A stretch of DNA of 64,000 nt, taken from the NCBI GenBank assembly GCA_910587145.1, contig CAJUMH010000005.1, positions 1 through 64,000 on the forward strand, given 5' to 3'. Position 1 is the stretch's first letter; every line of letters begins with the position of its first letter. This stretch comes from an uncultured Ruthenibacterium sp. (GTDB lineage: Bacteria; Bacillota; Clostridia; Oscillospirales; Ruminococcaceae). Both the position numbers and the translations under genes were made by a program. Below the pieces are notes generated by a model. That model worked only from the letters and a program-made list of their open reading frames with translations, was not told where the DNA came from and searched no databases. Below are positions 30,650 through 39,758 of the stretch, piece by piece.

Positions 30650-31465
30650 TTACAGCGCGGCAATCTGCGCGGCCGCCTGCTGGTTCACCCTATCCAGGAT
30701 CTGCAGCGCCGTGCTGCACGATTGAAACGCGCGCTGCGCTTCCATCATCATGGTATACTCGCGGTTCATATCCAGATTGGATTTTTCCAGCCACTTCTGT
30801 ACCAGGGTGCTTTCTTCGGCCGTGCGTCCCTCGGCCTCGCCGGCAAACCGGAACAGCGAATTGCCCACGCGCTCCACCGCTTCGTCCTCGCCCGGCACCA
30901 CCACGTCCAGCGTATCAATGTACTGGCCGTCCGCGCCGTAGATCTCGCCGTTCGCATCCACCACAAAGGAGGACGAGCCGTTCAGATCAATCTCGCCCCG
31001 GCGGCCCAGCACGCGGCCCACGCCGCGCAGCACCAGAAAGCCCTCTTCATCGATATCAAAGTTGCCGTTGCGCGTGAGGTAAACGGCGCCTTCCTCGGTG
31101 GCGGCAGTCTCTGTGTTTTCCAGATCGGTGGCGCCGGCGTTTTCGTTCACCTGCACGGGCGCGGCCTGAATGCGAAAAAAGCCCTCGCCGTTGATGGCAA
31201 TGTCCATCGGGCGCCCCGTTTCTACAAGCGAATCGGAATCGTAGCGCGTGGGCGCCTCGGATACAACCGTGATGGGAACGGCCGTGCCGATGCGGGTGTC
31301 CTTGCCGTTTTCCACACGCAGCAGCTGCTCCTCAAAGGTGGTGGCGATCAGCCGCGACGCCTTATACCCCGGCGTATTTGCGTTTACCAGATTGTTCGAA
31401 AGTACACTGATGGCGCGCTCCTGCATTAAAATGCCGGAGGCAATGGTGTAAAAGCCCTGGTACAT
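30650..31465 (-). CDS. flgF: flagellar rod/hook-basal body protein (FlgF/FlhO type)
   Basis: This 271-residue paralogue of the downstream gene has the N-terminal MYQGFYTIASGILMQERAIS and NNLVNANTPGYKASRL signature and a C-terminal coiled-coil helix EYTMMMEAQRAFQSCSTALQILDRV. The insert between the two (about residues 100-200, with Glu/Thr-rich EAATEEGAVYL) is longer than in typical FlgF. It is a proximal rod or FlhO-type component exported by the flagellar system. The ATG at 31465 follows AGGAAAGGATG. Its gene starts just after the sigma factor gene, in the same direction. The symbol is tentative for the reason given for flgG. Confidence 0.87.
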   Translation of the reverse strand: MYQGFYTIASGILMQERAISVLSNNLVNANTPGYKASRLIATTFEEQLLRVENGKDTRIGTAVPITVVSEAPTRYDSDSLVETGRPMDIAINGEGFFRIQAAPVQVNENAGATDLENTETAATEEGAVYLTRNGNFDIDEEGFLVLRGVGRVLGRRGEIDLNGSSSFVVDANGEIYGADGQYIDTLDVVVPGEDEAVERVGNSLFRFAGEAEGRTAEESTLVQKWLEKSNLDMNREYTMMMEAQRAFQSCSTALQILDRVNQQAAAQIAAL

Positions 31466-31471
31466 GGTGGT

Positions 31472-32248
31472 TCATCCTTTCCTGTAGTCGCTCAGCGCCG
31501 CACGCAGGTGCTGTACCGCGCTTTTTTTAATCAGGCAGATCCGCTGCTCGCTCACGCCCATTACCTCGCCGATCTCCCGCAGCTTCAGATGCTCGTAATA
31601 GTACAGCGAGATCACCGTTCGCTCCTGCTCCTTCAGGCTGTCGATAGCATCGGCCAGCGCCTTGCGCAGCTCGGCGTTGTCCGTCAGCGCAATGGGGTCG
31701 TCCTCGTCGGCCACGTCGCAGTATTCCAGCTGCTGCTGGTTCAGCGCGTCCGAATCGGCCGCGGCGGCGTAATCGCCCGCCAGCTCCGCCATTTGCTTGA
31801 GCAGCTCTTCAAACGAGATGCCAAGATACGCGGCCACCTCTTTTTTGGTAGGGTAGCGGCCCAGCGTCATCGAAAGCTTGTTCTGCGCGTTTGCAATCTG
31901 GATCTCGTTGCGGCGCATGCGGCGCGGCAGATAATCCTGCTTGCGCACATAATCAATAATCGCCGAGCGCACCTTGGTATACAGATAGGCTGTCAGATTG
32001 ATCTCGCTGTCAAAATCGTATTTTTCCAGCCCCTCCAAAATTGCCACCATGCCCTGGTTGACAATATCCGCATTGCCGGCGAAGCGGTAATAGGTGGTAT
32101 ACAGATTGGCGGCCACAGATTCCGCAATGGTTGCGTACTGCAGCGCCAGCGCGTTGCGCACCTCCGGAGAGCGCTCGGCACGATAGAGGTTCAGCAGCGC
32201 CTCCGTGCTTAATGTCTCCGGTTTTGGCAGCCCGGATTTTAACGCCAC
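31472..32248 (-). CDS. fliA: sigma-28 family flagellar sigma factor (FliA/SigD/WhiG type)
   Basis: This 258-residue sigma factor has region 2 (SEINLTAYLYTKVRSAIIDYVRKQDY with an acidic -10 helix), a region 3 segment around RRMRRNEIQIANAQNKLSMTLGRYPTKKEVAAYLGIS, and region 4 with SLKEQERTVISLYYYEHLKLREIGEVMGVSEQRICLI. This is the SigD/WhiG/FliA layout used for late flagellar and chemotaxis genes. The GTG at 32248 has GAGGAAC upstream. It sits downstream of flhA, where flhF and flhG are usually found but absent here. An anti-sigma FlgM gene is not in the window. Confidence 0.93.
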   Translation of the reverse strand: MALKSGLPKPETLSTEALLNLYRAERSPEVRNALALQYATIAESVAANLYTTYYRFAGNADIVNQGMVAILEGLEKYDFDSEINLTAYLYTKVRSAIIDYVRKQDYLPRRMRRNEIQIANAQNKLSMTLGRYPTKKEVAAYLGISFEELLKQMAELAGDYAAAADSDALNQQQLEYCDVADEDDPIALTDNAELRKALADAIDSLKEQERTVISLYYYEHLKLREIGEVMGVSEQRICLIKKSAVQHLRAALSDYRKG

Positions 32249-32283
32249 GTTCCTCTATCCCCCCTTTCGGTAAAACTGTTTTC

Positions 32284-34329
32284 TCAGGCGATGGAAATAT
32301 TGCCCAGCGCCTGGATCTTGATATCGGTATCGATCTCGTTGAACGAAAGGATCGTTACGCGCATGCTGAACTGATCCAGCAGCCGCTTAAAATACAGGCG
32401 CACGATGGGCGAGGTGAGGATGATGGCCACCTGTACCAAATCCTTCACCTTGTCGATCTCGCGGCTGGTGGCTGTGATGATATCCTGGATCTCCTTGGGC
32501 TCCAGCGCCAGATACGAGCCGTTCTCCACCTTTTTTACCGAGCCGAGGATCATGTTCTCGATGGCGGCGTCGAGGCTGATTACCTTCATCTGCCCGGAAT
32601 CGGCAAAGCGGTGCGTGATGGTGCGCTTCAGCGCCTGACGCACCTGCTCGGTGAGCATATCCATATCCTTTACGCTGGTGCCGTAATCGGCCAGCGTCTC
32701 CAAAATCGTCTCCATATCGCGCACGGGCACGCCCTCGCGCAGCAGGTTGCACAGAATCTTCTGCAGCGTGCCCACCGAGACGATGGTGGGAATGGTATCG
32801 TTCACCAGCGCCTCGCTGGTTTTGCGCAGGTTGGCCAGCATGTTGTTTACCTCCTGCCGGCTCAAAAGCTCGTTGGCGTGCGATTTGATCACCTCCGAAA
32901 GGTGCGTGATCATCACCGAGGAGGCGTCGATAAGCGTATATCCGGCCATCTCGGCCTGCATGCGCTTATCCTCACTGATCCATTTTGCCGGGATGCCGAA
33001 CGCCGGATCAACCGTATCAATGCCGTCGATGGTGTTGTCGCCGCCGTCCGGGATCAGGCCCAGATAATGATCCACCAGCACCTCGCCCATCGCCACCTGC
33101 TCGCCCTTGATGTTGATGACGTACTGGTTCGGGTTCAAAAGGCCGCTGTCCTTTACACGTACCGAGGGGAACACAAGGCCCATTTCCGTGGCGAACTGCT
33201 TGCGGAACATGACAACGCGATCCATAAAATTGCCGCCGCTGCTCTCGTCGATCAGCGGGATGAGGCTGTAGCCGAATTCCATGGAAATGGGGTCTACCTT
33301 CAAAAGGCCGTACACGTTATCAATGTTGCGGTAGAAGGCCGCCTCGCTCGTTACCTCTTCCGTTACGGCGGGGCCCTCGGCCGCAGCGGGCTTTTTCGAG
33401 GCGTTGCGCAGCAGCACAAGGCCCAGCACGAGCAAAATGGTGGACATTACGATGATCTGCGGCGCGGGGAAGCCGATGAAGATGAGCATCGCCATGGCAA
33501 TGGCCGCCATAATCAGCACCAGAGGCTGCGAGAGGAACTGCGAAGAGACGTCCTCGTTCAGGTTGTTGTCCGAGGCCGAGCGCGTCACGATCATACCGGT
33601 GGCCACCGAGATGAGCAGCGCGGGGATCTGGCTCATCAGGCCGTCGCCCACCGTGGCGATGGAATACGTCTGCATGATCTCGCCGATCGAGCCCTGCCCG
33701 CCCACCATGCCAATGATGATGCCGCCGATGAGGTTGATGAACGTTGTGACGAGCGACATAATGGCGTCGCCCTTCACGAACTTCGTGGCGCCGTCCATCG
33801 AGCCAAAGAAATCGGCCTCGTCCTGTATTTTTTTGCGGCGTGTGCGCGCCGTTTCCTCGTCGATGAGGCCGGAGCTGAGGTCGGCATCAATGGCCATCTG
33901 CTTGCCGGGCATGGCGTCCAGCGTGAAGCGGGCGGATACCTCGGCCACGCGCTCGGAGCCCTTGGTGATGACAAGGAACTGCACCAAAACGATGATCAGG
34001 AATATGATCAGACCCACAACGACATTGCCCTGAATGACGAACTCGCCGAAGGTGGCAATCACCTCGCCGGCATAGCCGCCGTTCGTGAGGATCTTACGCG
34101 TGGAAGAAATGTTCAGCGCCAGCCGGAACAGCGTCGTAATCAGCAAAAGCGACGGAAAGATGGAAAACTCCATCGCCTCGCGGATATACATCGTCATCAG
34201 CAGAATGACGAACGACAGCGTAAGATTTACGATGAACATGAAGTCCAGGATCGCGGTTGCCAGCGGGATGATGAGCAGGAAGATGATGCCGATCACCATC
34301 GCCGAAACCACGTTGTTGAAGAGCTTCAA
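32284..34329 (-). CDS. flhA: flagellar type III export protein FlhA
   Basis: This 681-residue export gate component has about eight N-terminal membrane helices (residues 1-305), including the FHIPEP-type region around STRKILTNGGYAGEVIATFGEF and VSARFTLDAMPGKQMAIDADLSSGLI, and a large cytosolic C-terminal domain (about 350-681) that binds chaperones and the export ATPase. The C-terminus ends with the motif for substrate-class switching (DIKIQALGNISIA). The TTG start at 34329 is supported by AAAGGATC upstream and by its position right after the flhB stop. It is transcribed after flhB and before the sigma factor. Confidence 0.96.
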   Translation of the reverse strand: MKLFNNVVSAMVIGIIFLLIIPLATAILDFMFIVNLTLSFVILLMTMYIREAMEFSIFPSLLLITTLFRLALNISSTRKILTNGGYAGEVIATFGEFVIQGNVVVGLIIFLIIVLVQFLVITKGSERVAEVSARFTLDAMPGKQMAIDADLSSGLIDEETARTRRKKIQDEADFFGSMDGATKFVKGDAIMSLVTTFINLIGGIIIGMVGGQGSIGEIMQTYSIATVGDGLMSQIPALLISVATGMIVTRSASDNNLNEDVSSQFLSQPLVLIMAAIAMAMLIFIGFPAPQIIVMSTILLVLGLVLLRNASKKPAAAEGPAVTEEVTSEAAFYRNIDNVYGLLKVDPISMEFGYSLIPLIDESSGGNFMDRVVMFRKQFATEMGLVFPSVRVKDSGLLNPNQYVINIKGEQVAMGEVLVDHYLGLIPDGGDNTIDGIDTVDPAFGIPAKWISEDKRMQAEMAGYTLIDASSVMITHLSEVIKSHANELLSRQEVNNMLANLRKTSEALVNDTIPTIVSVGTLQKILCNLLREGVPVRDMETILETLADYGTSVKDMDMLTEQVRQALKRTITHRFADSGQMKVISLDAAIENMILGSVKKVENGSYLALEPKEIQDIITATSREIDKVKDLVQVAIILTSPIVRLYFKRLLDQFSMRVTILSFNEIDTDIKIQALGNISIA

Positions 34330-34330
34330 A

Positions 34331-35392
34331 TCAAGTCAGATCCTTTTTCTTTAGGTTATACACAAACGCGAGCACCTCTGCTACCGGCTGATAGAACCGA
34401 TCTGGGATCTCTGCGTTCAATTCGACATTTTCGTACAGGCCGCGCGCAAGGGGGCGGTTTTCCGTTACAACAATATCATGCTCCTCGGCCACGGCAACAA
34501 TGCGCAGCGCAAGGCTGTCCTGTCCTTTGGCAATTACCACCGGCGCGCGGTGATGCGCGGGGTCGTACTGCAGCGCAACGGCGTAATGCGTCGGGTTACG
34601 GATAACGACATCGGCGTTCGGCACGTTCTGCATCATGCGGCGGCGGGCCATCATGTTCTGCTTTTCGCGGATCTTGCCCTTTACCTGCGGGTCGCCCTCG
34701 GTTTGCTTATACTCCTCCTTAATCTCCTGCTTGCTCATGCGGAGATTCTTTTCGTATTCCCACCACTGATAAAGATAATCGAACGCCGCCACAAAGGCCA
34801 TAATGAGCGCCGCTTTTTTTACGATCTGCATCACCGCCGCGCCAACGGCGACGCCGGCCTGCACAATCGTCATATCCATCAGCCGGGGAATGAGCGGAAG
34901 CTGATTTTCCAGCTCCTGATAGATTACAATGCCGAGGATGACGATCTTGAGTATGGATTTTAAAAGCTCGATCAGCCCGCGCAGCGAAAACAGCTTTTTG
35001 ATGCCCTGAATGGGGTTCATCCGGCTGAATTTGGGCTTGAGCGCCTCGAACGAGACAAGGCCCCGCGTCTGCGCGACGGTGCTGATGCACGAGGCAAGCG
35101 CGCCGATCATCAGCACCGGCAGGATGGTAGCGGCAAAGCACAGGCACACCTTTTGCAAAAACTGATTCATATCCGTCATGCCGAGCACTTCTTTTGTGCC
35201 CGAAAGCGCGATAAAATCCGTCATGGCGGCTTCGATGCCGGAAACGATCCACGGGCCGAGCAGCTGCAGGCTGAAGAACACCGCCAAAAGCGAAAGGAGC
35301 GTACCCACCTCGCTGCTTTGAAAGACATTGCCCTTTTTTCGTTCGTCCTGTTTTCGCTTCGGGGTTGCTTTTTCGGTTTTTTCGCCTGCCAA
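34331..35392 (-). CDS. flhB: flagellar export switch protein FlhB
   Basis: This 353-residue protein is the export-gate switch that changes substrate class. It has four membrane helices (about residues 30-55, 85-115, 140-165, 185-210) and a cytosolic domain with the autocleavage motif NPTH at residues 266-269 (in VVIRNPTHYAVAL). The N-terminus AGEKTEKATPKRK is the family start, so the TTG at 35392, with GGGGGATC upstream, is chosen over an ATG 26 codons earlier. It follows fliR and directly precedes flhA with one base between stop and start. No FlhB deletion or frameshift is seen. Confidence 0.95.
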   Translation of the reverse strand: MAGEKTEKATPKRKQDERKKGNVFQSSEVGTLLSLLAVFFSLQLLGPWIVSGIEAAMTDFIALSGTKEVLGMTDMNQFLQKVCLCFAATILPVLMIGALASCISTVAQTRGLVSFEALKPKFSRMNPIQGIKKLFSLRGLIELLKSILKIVILGIVIYQELENQLPLIPRLMDMTIVQAGVAVGAAVMQIVKKAALIMAFVAAFDYLYQWWEYEKNLRMSKQEIKEEYKQTEGDPQVKGKIREKQNMMARRRMMQNVPNADVVIRNPTHYAVALQYDPAHHRAPVVIAKGQDSLALRIVAVAEEHDIVVTENRPLARGLYENVELNAEIPDRFYQPVAEVLAFVYNLKKKDLT

Positions 35393-35564
35393 GCCGATCC
35401 CCCGTTTCGCGGCCGTAAATTTTGGGCGTGCGGGGCGGCAATGTCCCCACGGCCCAAGGCCCTGCAGCAAACGCCTGCCGTACCCAATGCGGCAGATCCG
35501 GCGCGGCGCCGCCCGGCCGGCAAAGCCGCCGGCGGCCGGGCCGCAGCCCGCCCTGGCGCAAAGG

Positions 35565-36344
35565 CTACTGCATCAGCACATACAAAAGATCCTGCGTGCG
35601 CCGCAGCATGGTCTCCATATAACTGGACAAAAAGCTCGAAACCGCCGGCACAAAGGCAAACAGCAAAAACAGGCCCAGGATCATTTTTAGCTGAATGTTG
35701 ATGACAAACACGTTAATCTGCGGAATGAACTTCATCAAAATACCCACCGCAAATTCCAGAATCAGCTCCATCCCAATGAACGGAATTGCCAGTTGGAACG
35801 CCAGCTGGAATGCGTAGCCGAACAGCTCGAGCACACTCTGCGCGACGTTCTGCGTTAGGATGCCCCGCCCGAGCGGAATGAAGGTGAACGACGTGCTGAA
35901 CAGCCGAATGAGGATGAGGTGGCTGTTTGTGGCGAACAGGTACATGATGAAAAACAGGTTGAGAAAGCTGCTGGATACAGACATCTGGATGTGGGTATTG
36001 GGGTCGAACGCCTTTGCCATCGAAAGGCCGAACGCCATATCCATCTGGTCGCCCGCGAAGATAAGCATATAATAGAAAAGCTGGAAGACCGTTCCGCAGG
36101 CAAAGCCCACCGCCAGCTCCCGCAGCATCGCGAGCATCATATCCGCGCCCGTCCACTGTGCAAACTGTGCGGCGGGAAAGGCGGGCGCCGCCAGCAGCGT
36201 AAGCGCGCCGATGATCCCCACGCGCGCCGGCGCGGGAAAGCCCCTGCGGCTGAAGACCGGGTTAAACGCCAACATGCCTGTAAAGCGCAGGAACACCAGC
36301 ATCAGCACCGGCAGCTGTTCGTACAATGTTTCTCCCATAGGCAT
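35565..36344 (-). CDS. fliR: flagellar export protein FliR
   Basis: This 259-residue protein forms the export gate with FliP and FliQ. It has about six membrane helices and the family motifs LVFLRFTGMLAFNPVFSRRGFPAPARVGIIGAL near the N-terminus and LELFGYAFQLAFQLAIPFIGMELILEFAVGILMKFIPQINVF in the second half. The start at 36344 is one of two in-frame ATGs six bases apart (36344 and 36338), with no strong ribosome site at either, so coupling to fliQ is likely. It begins four bases after the fliQ stop. Confidence 0.93.
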   Translation of the reverse strand: MPMGETLYEQLPVLMLVFLRFTGMLAFNPVFSRRGFPAPARVGIIGALTLLAAPAFPAAQFAQWTGADMMLAMLRELAVGFACGTVFQLFYYMLIFAGDQMDMAFGLSMAKAFDPNTHIQMSVSSSFLNLFFIMYLFATNSHLILIRLFSTSFTFIPLGRGILTQNVAQSVLELFGYAFQLAFQLAIPFIGMELILEFAVGILMKFIPQINVFVINIQLKMILGLFLLFAFVPAVSSFLSSYMETMLRRTQDLLYVLMQ

Positions 36345-36347
36345 CGT

Positions 36348-36611
36348 CTACAGCATCATCATGCGTGCAAAAAGCTCGTTGACATAATCGTTCATCACCG
36401 TCATCATCCACGAGCCCAGCACCAGCAGCAGCAGCGCAATGGCAAGCACCTTCGGCACAAAGGTGAGCGTCTGCTCGTGAATCTGCGTGGCAGCCTGAAA
36501 AATCGCAACCACAAGGCCGATGGCAATGCTTACAAGCAGCAGAGGCGCCGAGAGCTTCAGCGCCACCAAAAGCGCCCCCTGCAAGATGTCCATCACCTGT
36601 CCCTGCGTCAT
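36348..36611 (-). CDS. fliQ: flagellar export protein FliQ
   Basis: This 87-residue protein has two membrane helices (about residues 15-40 and 50-78) in the hairpin arrangement of FliQ. The N-terminal half has LQGALLVALKLSAPLLLVSIAIGLVVAIFQAATQI and the loop HEQTLTFVPKVLAI, which is the family signature. It joins FliP and FliR in the export pore. The ATG at 36611 follows AAAGGGAA. It is preceded by a non-coding gap of about 200 bases after fliP, which is unusual in this otherwise tightly packed cluster, and it runs into fliR with a 3-base gap. Confidence 0.93.
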   Translation of the reverse strand: MTQGQVMDILQGALLVALKLSAPLLLVSIAIGLVVAIFQAATQIHEQTLTFVPKVLAIALLLLVLGSWMMTVMNDYVNELFARMMML

Positions 36612-36818
36612 TTGCGGTTCCCTTTCTTTGTGCGCAAGCCTGCGCCGTATCGGTCCGCCCTGTGCGTCCGCGCCTTTGGGAAGCCTGCCGGAGCAACAGG
36701 ACGGTAAGATCAAAAACGAAGCGTCTTTTCGCGCCGCTCCGCAGCGCAGGCGCGCCGGACAAGGGGCTGCAAGGAAGAAAAGCGCCACGGCATGGGGGCG
36801 GCTCTGCGGGCAGCTGCC
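36612..36818. other. intergenic gap between fliP and fliQ
   Basis: This 207-base stretch is GC-rich with no promoter, terminator or supported frame that I can recognise. It separates genes that are normally adjacent or overlapping. Confidence 0.45.
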
Positions 36819-37640
36819 CTATGTGTGAAAGCTGCGCACCAAAGCGCTGAACAGCTGGCCCCAGCCGTCCACCAGAACAAACAGCATGATCTTGAACGGC
36901 AGCGCGATGGTGGTGGGTGGCAGCATGACCATGCCCATAGACATCAGCGCGCTCGAAACCACCATGTCAATGATGAGGAACGGGATAAAAATCATAAAGC
37001 CCATCGTGAACGCGCGCTTCAGCTCGCTGGTGGCAAATGCCGGCACCACGATCGTCAGGCTCAGCTCCTTCAGCGCCTCGTTGTCGGGCGCTTCGTCGAA
37101 CTCGAGGCCCGTGCGGTCTTTTGCAATGGCAAGGAACAGGTTGATATCCTCGACATAGGTCTCCTTGAGCATAAACTCCTTCAGCGGCCCCTCGGCGCGC
37201 TCCAGCGCCTCTGCCTGCGTAATCTCGCCCGCGCGGTACGGCTCGTAGGCCTGCTCTTTGATCTGGGTGAGCACCGGGCTCATGATAAGCAGCGTTAGGA
37301 ACAGCGCAAGGCCGATGAGCACCTGGTTGGGCGGAGATTGCTGCGTGCCCATTGCGCTGCGCACAAACGACAGCACAATGATGATGCGCAGAAAGCTGGT
37401 GACCATGATGAGAATGGAAGGCGCCAGCGCCAGCAGCGCCACCAAAAGCAGCGCGTCCAGCAGGCCGAAGGAACGGCCTGCCTCGCCCGAGCCGAGATCC
37501 ACGGTAAAAATCGGCTCCGCATAGGCGGAAATACAGAGCAGCGGGATCAGGAGGGCCACACACAGCGCGGAAGCCGCCAGGCGCTTTGCATATTTTTTCA
37601 GCAGCGCCCTACGCCTCGCTTGTGTCTGCGTTTCCTTCAT
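36819..37640 (-). CDS. fliP: flagellar export protein FliP
   Basis: This 273-residue protein is the main ring component of the export pore. It begins with a cleavable-looking signal segment (residues 20-42, SALCVALLIPLLCISAYAEP), then four membrane helices with the FliP motifs TSFLRIIIVLSFVRSAMGTQQSPPNQVLIGLALFLT and FIPFLIIDMVVSSALMSMGMVMLPPTTIALPFKIMLFVLVDGW. The ATG at 37640 has AAGGGGAGC upstream and lies inside the end of fliO, a 32-bp overlap. It is followed by the gap and then fliQ. Confidence 0.95.
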   Translation of the reverse strand: MKETQTQARRRALLKKYAKRLAASALCVALLIPLLCISAYAEPIFTVDLGSGEAGRSFGLLDALLLVALLALAPSILIMVTSFLRIIIVLSFVRSAMGTQQSPPNQVLIGLALFLTLLIMSPVLTQIKEQAYEPYRAGEITQAEALERAEGPLKEFMLKETYVEDINLFLAIAKDRTGLEFDEAPDNEALKELSLTIVVPAFATSELKRAFTMGFMIFIPFLIIDMVVSSALMSMGMVMLPPTTIALPFKIMLFVLVDGWGQLFSALVRSFHT

Positions 37641-37989
37641 CGGCGCTCCCCTTTCCTTTCTTTTGCTCCAGCGCGCTTTTCAGCGCGGCAAGGAACGCGC
37701 CGCCCTGCGGTACGGGCGGAGGCTCCGGCAGCGCGTCGGCGTCCAGCTCCTCTAACCTTTCAATGTGGTGCGCGGTAACGCCCAGCAAAAGCACCTTGCC
37801 GGCGGCCTTTACCACCAAAAGCTGCTTTTCCTGCCCAAGGCTCATGCGGTCGAGCACCTCTACCATGCGCCCCGCACCGGAGGCGGCGTAGCCGCGCCCC
37901 AAAAGCCTTGCAGCCCAATACGCCAAAAACAGGATGAGGAAAAATCCCCCCAGCATGCCGATGAGGGAAAGCACATCCCCTGCCTGCAT
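37609..37989 (-). CDS. fliO: flagellar biosynthetic protein FliO
   Basis: This 126-residue protein has an N-terminal membrane helix (about residues 4-26, DVLSLIGMLGGFFLILFLAYW) and a cytosolic FliO/FliZ domain with VEVLDRMSLGQEKQLLVVKAAGKVLLLGVTAHHIERLEEL. FliO helps assemble FliP. The last 30 residues are charged and low in complexity. The ATG at 37989 has no strong ribosome site but starts four bases from the cheY stop, so coupling is expected. It overlaps fliP by 32 bp. Confidence 0.88.
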   Translation of the reverse strand: MQAGDVLSLIGMLGGFFLILFLAYWAARLLGRGYAASGAGRMVEVLDRMSLGQEKQLLVVKAAGKVLLLGVTAHHIERLEELDADALPEPPPVPQGGAFLAALKSALEQKKGKGSADEGNADTSEA

Positions 37990-37992
37990 CGT

Positions 37993-38355
37993 TTAGCCCA
38001 GAATCGTGGAAACGGTTTTCAGCAGACGGTCCGGCTTGAACGGCTTTACAATAAAATCGAGCGCGCCCAGATTGATGGCCTCGATGACCATCGCCTCCTG
38101 GCCCATGGCCGAACACATTACGACCTTCGCGTTCGGGTCGATCTCTTTAATGGCCTTCAGCGCCTGCAGACCGTCCATCTCCGGCATTGTGATATCCATT
38201 ACCACCAGGTCGGGGTGCTCTTTCGAGAACTGCTCCACGGCCTGCGCGCCGTTGCCGGCCTCCACCAGCTCCTCGTAGCCGGCCTTTTTCAGAGCGTTCT
38301 GCACGGTTGTGCGCATAAACACCGCGTCGTCTACTACCAAAATCTTCTTGCCCAT
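37993..38355 (-). CDS. cheY: chemotaxis response regulator CheY
   Basis: This 120-residue single-domain receiver has the acidic pair Asp9/Asp10 (VVDDAVFMR), the phosphorylated Asp54 in VVMDITMPEMDG, a conserved Ser/Thr in VVMCSAMGQ and the Lys of FIVKPFKP near residue 106. Phosphorylated CheY binds the motor switch to reverse rotation. It follows fliY and precedes fliO. The ATG at 38355 is preceded by GGAGATAAAAG-type purines. Its kinase CheA is not encoded in this window. Its phosphatases CheC and FliY are. Confidence 0.94.
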   Translation of the reverse strand: MGKKILVVDDAVFMRTTVQNALKKAGYEELVEAGNGAQAVEQFSKEHPDLVVMDITMPEMDGLQALKAIKEIDPNAKVVMCSAMGQEAMVIEAINLGALDFIVKPFKPDRLLKTVSTILG

Positions 38356-38459
38356 TACTTTTATCTCCTTTTCCTTGATTGAGGATACCGAATCGATTTA
38401 TTTCTTCAGGCGGGCTCCTGCCCGCCGGGATACCTGGGAAAGCTTCTGCAGGGCGGCGC

Positions 38460-39758
38460 TTACACGCCCTCCTCCTTCAGGCTTTCCATCAATTCCTTCG
38501 TGCCCACGATCTCTGTAATGCGAACGCCGAAGTTATCGTCGATCACCACCACATCGCCGTGCGCCAGCAGACGGCCGTTTACCATAATATCCACGGGCGC
38601 GCCGGCCTGCTTGTTCAGCTCAATCACCGTGCCCTGGCCAAACTCGACAATATCCTTGATCTTGCGCTTGGCCTTGCCGATCTCGACAGAGACGTCCAGA
38701 TTTACGCCGAGCAGCAGATCCATATTGCCGCCGGAGGCGGCGGGATTTACCTGCGGGGTGAACGTGGGGAACTGCGTGTTCTTGATGGTTACCTGCGGCG
38801 CGCGGGGCGGCTCCGGCGCGGCGGGCTGCTGAGGATACGGATACGGCGGATACGGCGGCATATAACCGCCATACCAGCCCATCTGGCCCGCCGGTGCGCC
38901 TGCCGCCTGCGGCTGCAGCCCTGCGTATTGCGGCTGCGGCATGCCGGGATATCCGGGTACCGCCGCGGCCATCCCGTCCGGCACGGGCGGCATGCCCGGC
39001 ACCGCCGGCTGCGCGGGCTGCTGCATTGCGGGCGCAGGCGCCGGCTGCGGCGCCGGGGCGGCGGGCTGCGGTGCGGGGGCCGCCGGCTGCGCGGGCGCGG
39101 GCTGCGGCACAGGCGCCGCAGATTCCTGGATCGAATCCAGCTGCTCCTCTGTCTGGTTCAGCACGCGCGAGATAATCGTTTTCGCAAGCTCCAGCGGCAT
39201 TACACAGGCAAAATCCGTAGACATTGCCTCCTGGATATCCAGCTTGAACGTTACCGAAACAATCTCGTCGCCTTCCTTTGCGTCGATGGCCTCGCGGTAC
39301 GCGTCCTCAGAATCCACGATCTTTGCCTCGGGCGTAGAGATGTTGATCGGCATGCCCAGAAAATCCGAAAGGGCGGTTGCCGACGAACCCATCATCTGGT
39401 TCATCACCTCGCAGGCCGCGCTCATGCTCAGCTCGTCGAACTCAAAATCCTCCGAGGGCGGCTCGTCGTTGCCCATCAGCAGATTCAGAATCACCTGCAT
39501 ATCCTTTTGGCGAAACACCATCACGTTTGTGCCCGAGATGCCCTCCACATACCGGATTGTCACCAGCATGGCAGGCTCCATCGCCATGTATTCCATGCAA
39601 TCGAATTTCTTTTGCATTACGTCTGGCGTTGAAATAACCACCTGCTTATCCAGCATACTGGAAACGGCCGTTGCGGCAGAGCCCATACTGATATTCAGAA
39701 CCTCTCCGATTGTGTCAAGCTCCATGCTGCCGAGGGACATCTGCTGATTGTTGTCCAT
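38460..39758 (-). CDS. fliY: flagellar motor switch phosphatase FliY with a long Pro/Ala linker
   Basis: This 432-residue motor switch protein combines a CheC-like phosphatase region (about residues 10-205, with the active-site helices GEVLNISMGSAATAVSSML and CEVMNQMMGSSATALSDFL) and a C-terminal FliN domain (about 345-430, LLLGVNLDVSVEIGKAKRKIKDIVEFGQGTVIELNKQAG). Between them is an unusually long linker of about 130 residues rich in Pro, Ala, Gln and Gly. It probably dephosphorylates CheY-P at the motor. The ATG at 39758 is inside the fliM reading frame, with GGAGATGG upstream, so the genes overlap by 44 bp. The length is above that of common FliY because of the linker. Confidence 0.93.
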   Translation of the reverse strand: MDNNQQMSLGSMELDTIGEVLNISMGSAATAVSSMLDKQVVISTPDVMQKKFDCMEYMAMEPAMLVTIRYVEGISGTNVMVFRQKDMQVILNLLMGNDEPPSEDFEFDELSMSAACEVMNQMMGSSATALSDFLGMPINISTPEAKIVDSEDAYREAIDAKEGDEIVSVTFKLDIQEAMSTDFACVMPLELAKTIISRVLNQTEEQLDSIQESAAPVPQPAPAQPAAPAPQPAAPAPQPAPAPAMQQPAQPAVPGMPPVPDGMAAAVPGYPGMPQPQYAGLQPQAAGAPAGQMGWYGGYMPPYPPYPYPQQPAAPEPPRAPQVTIKNTQFPTFTPQVNPAASGGNMDLLLGVNLDVSVEIGKAKRKIKDIVEFGQGTVIELNKQAGAPVDIMVNGRLLAHGDVVVIDDNFGVRITEIVGTKELMESLKEEGV

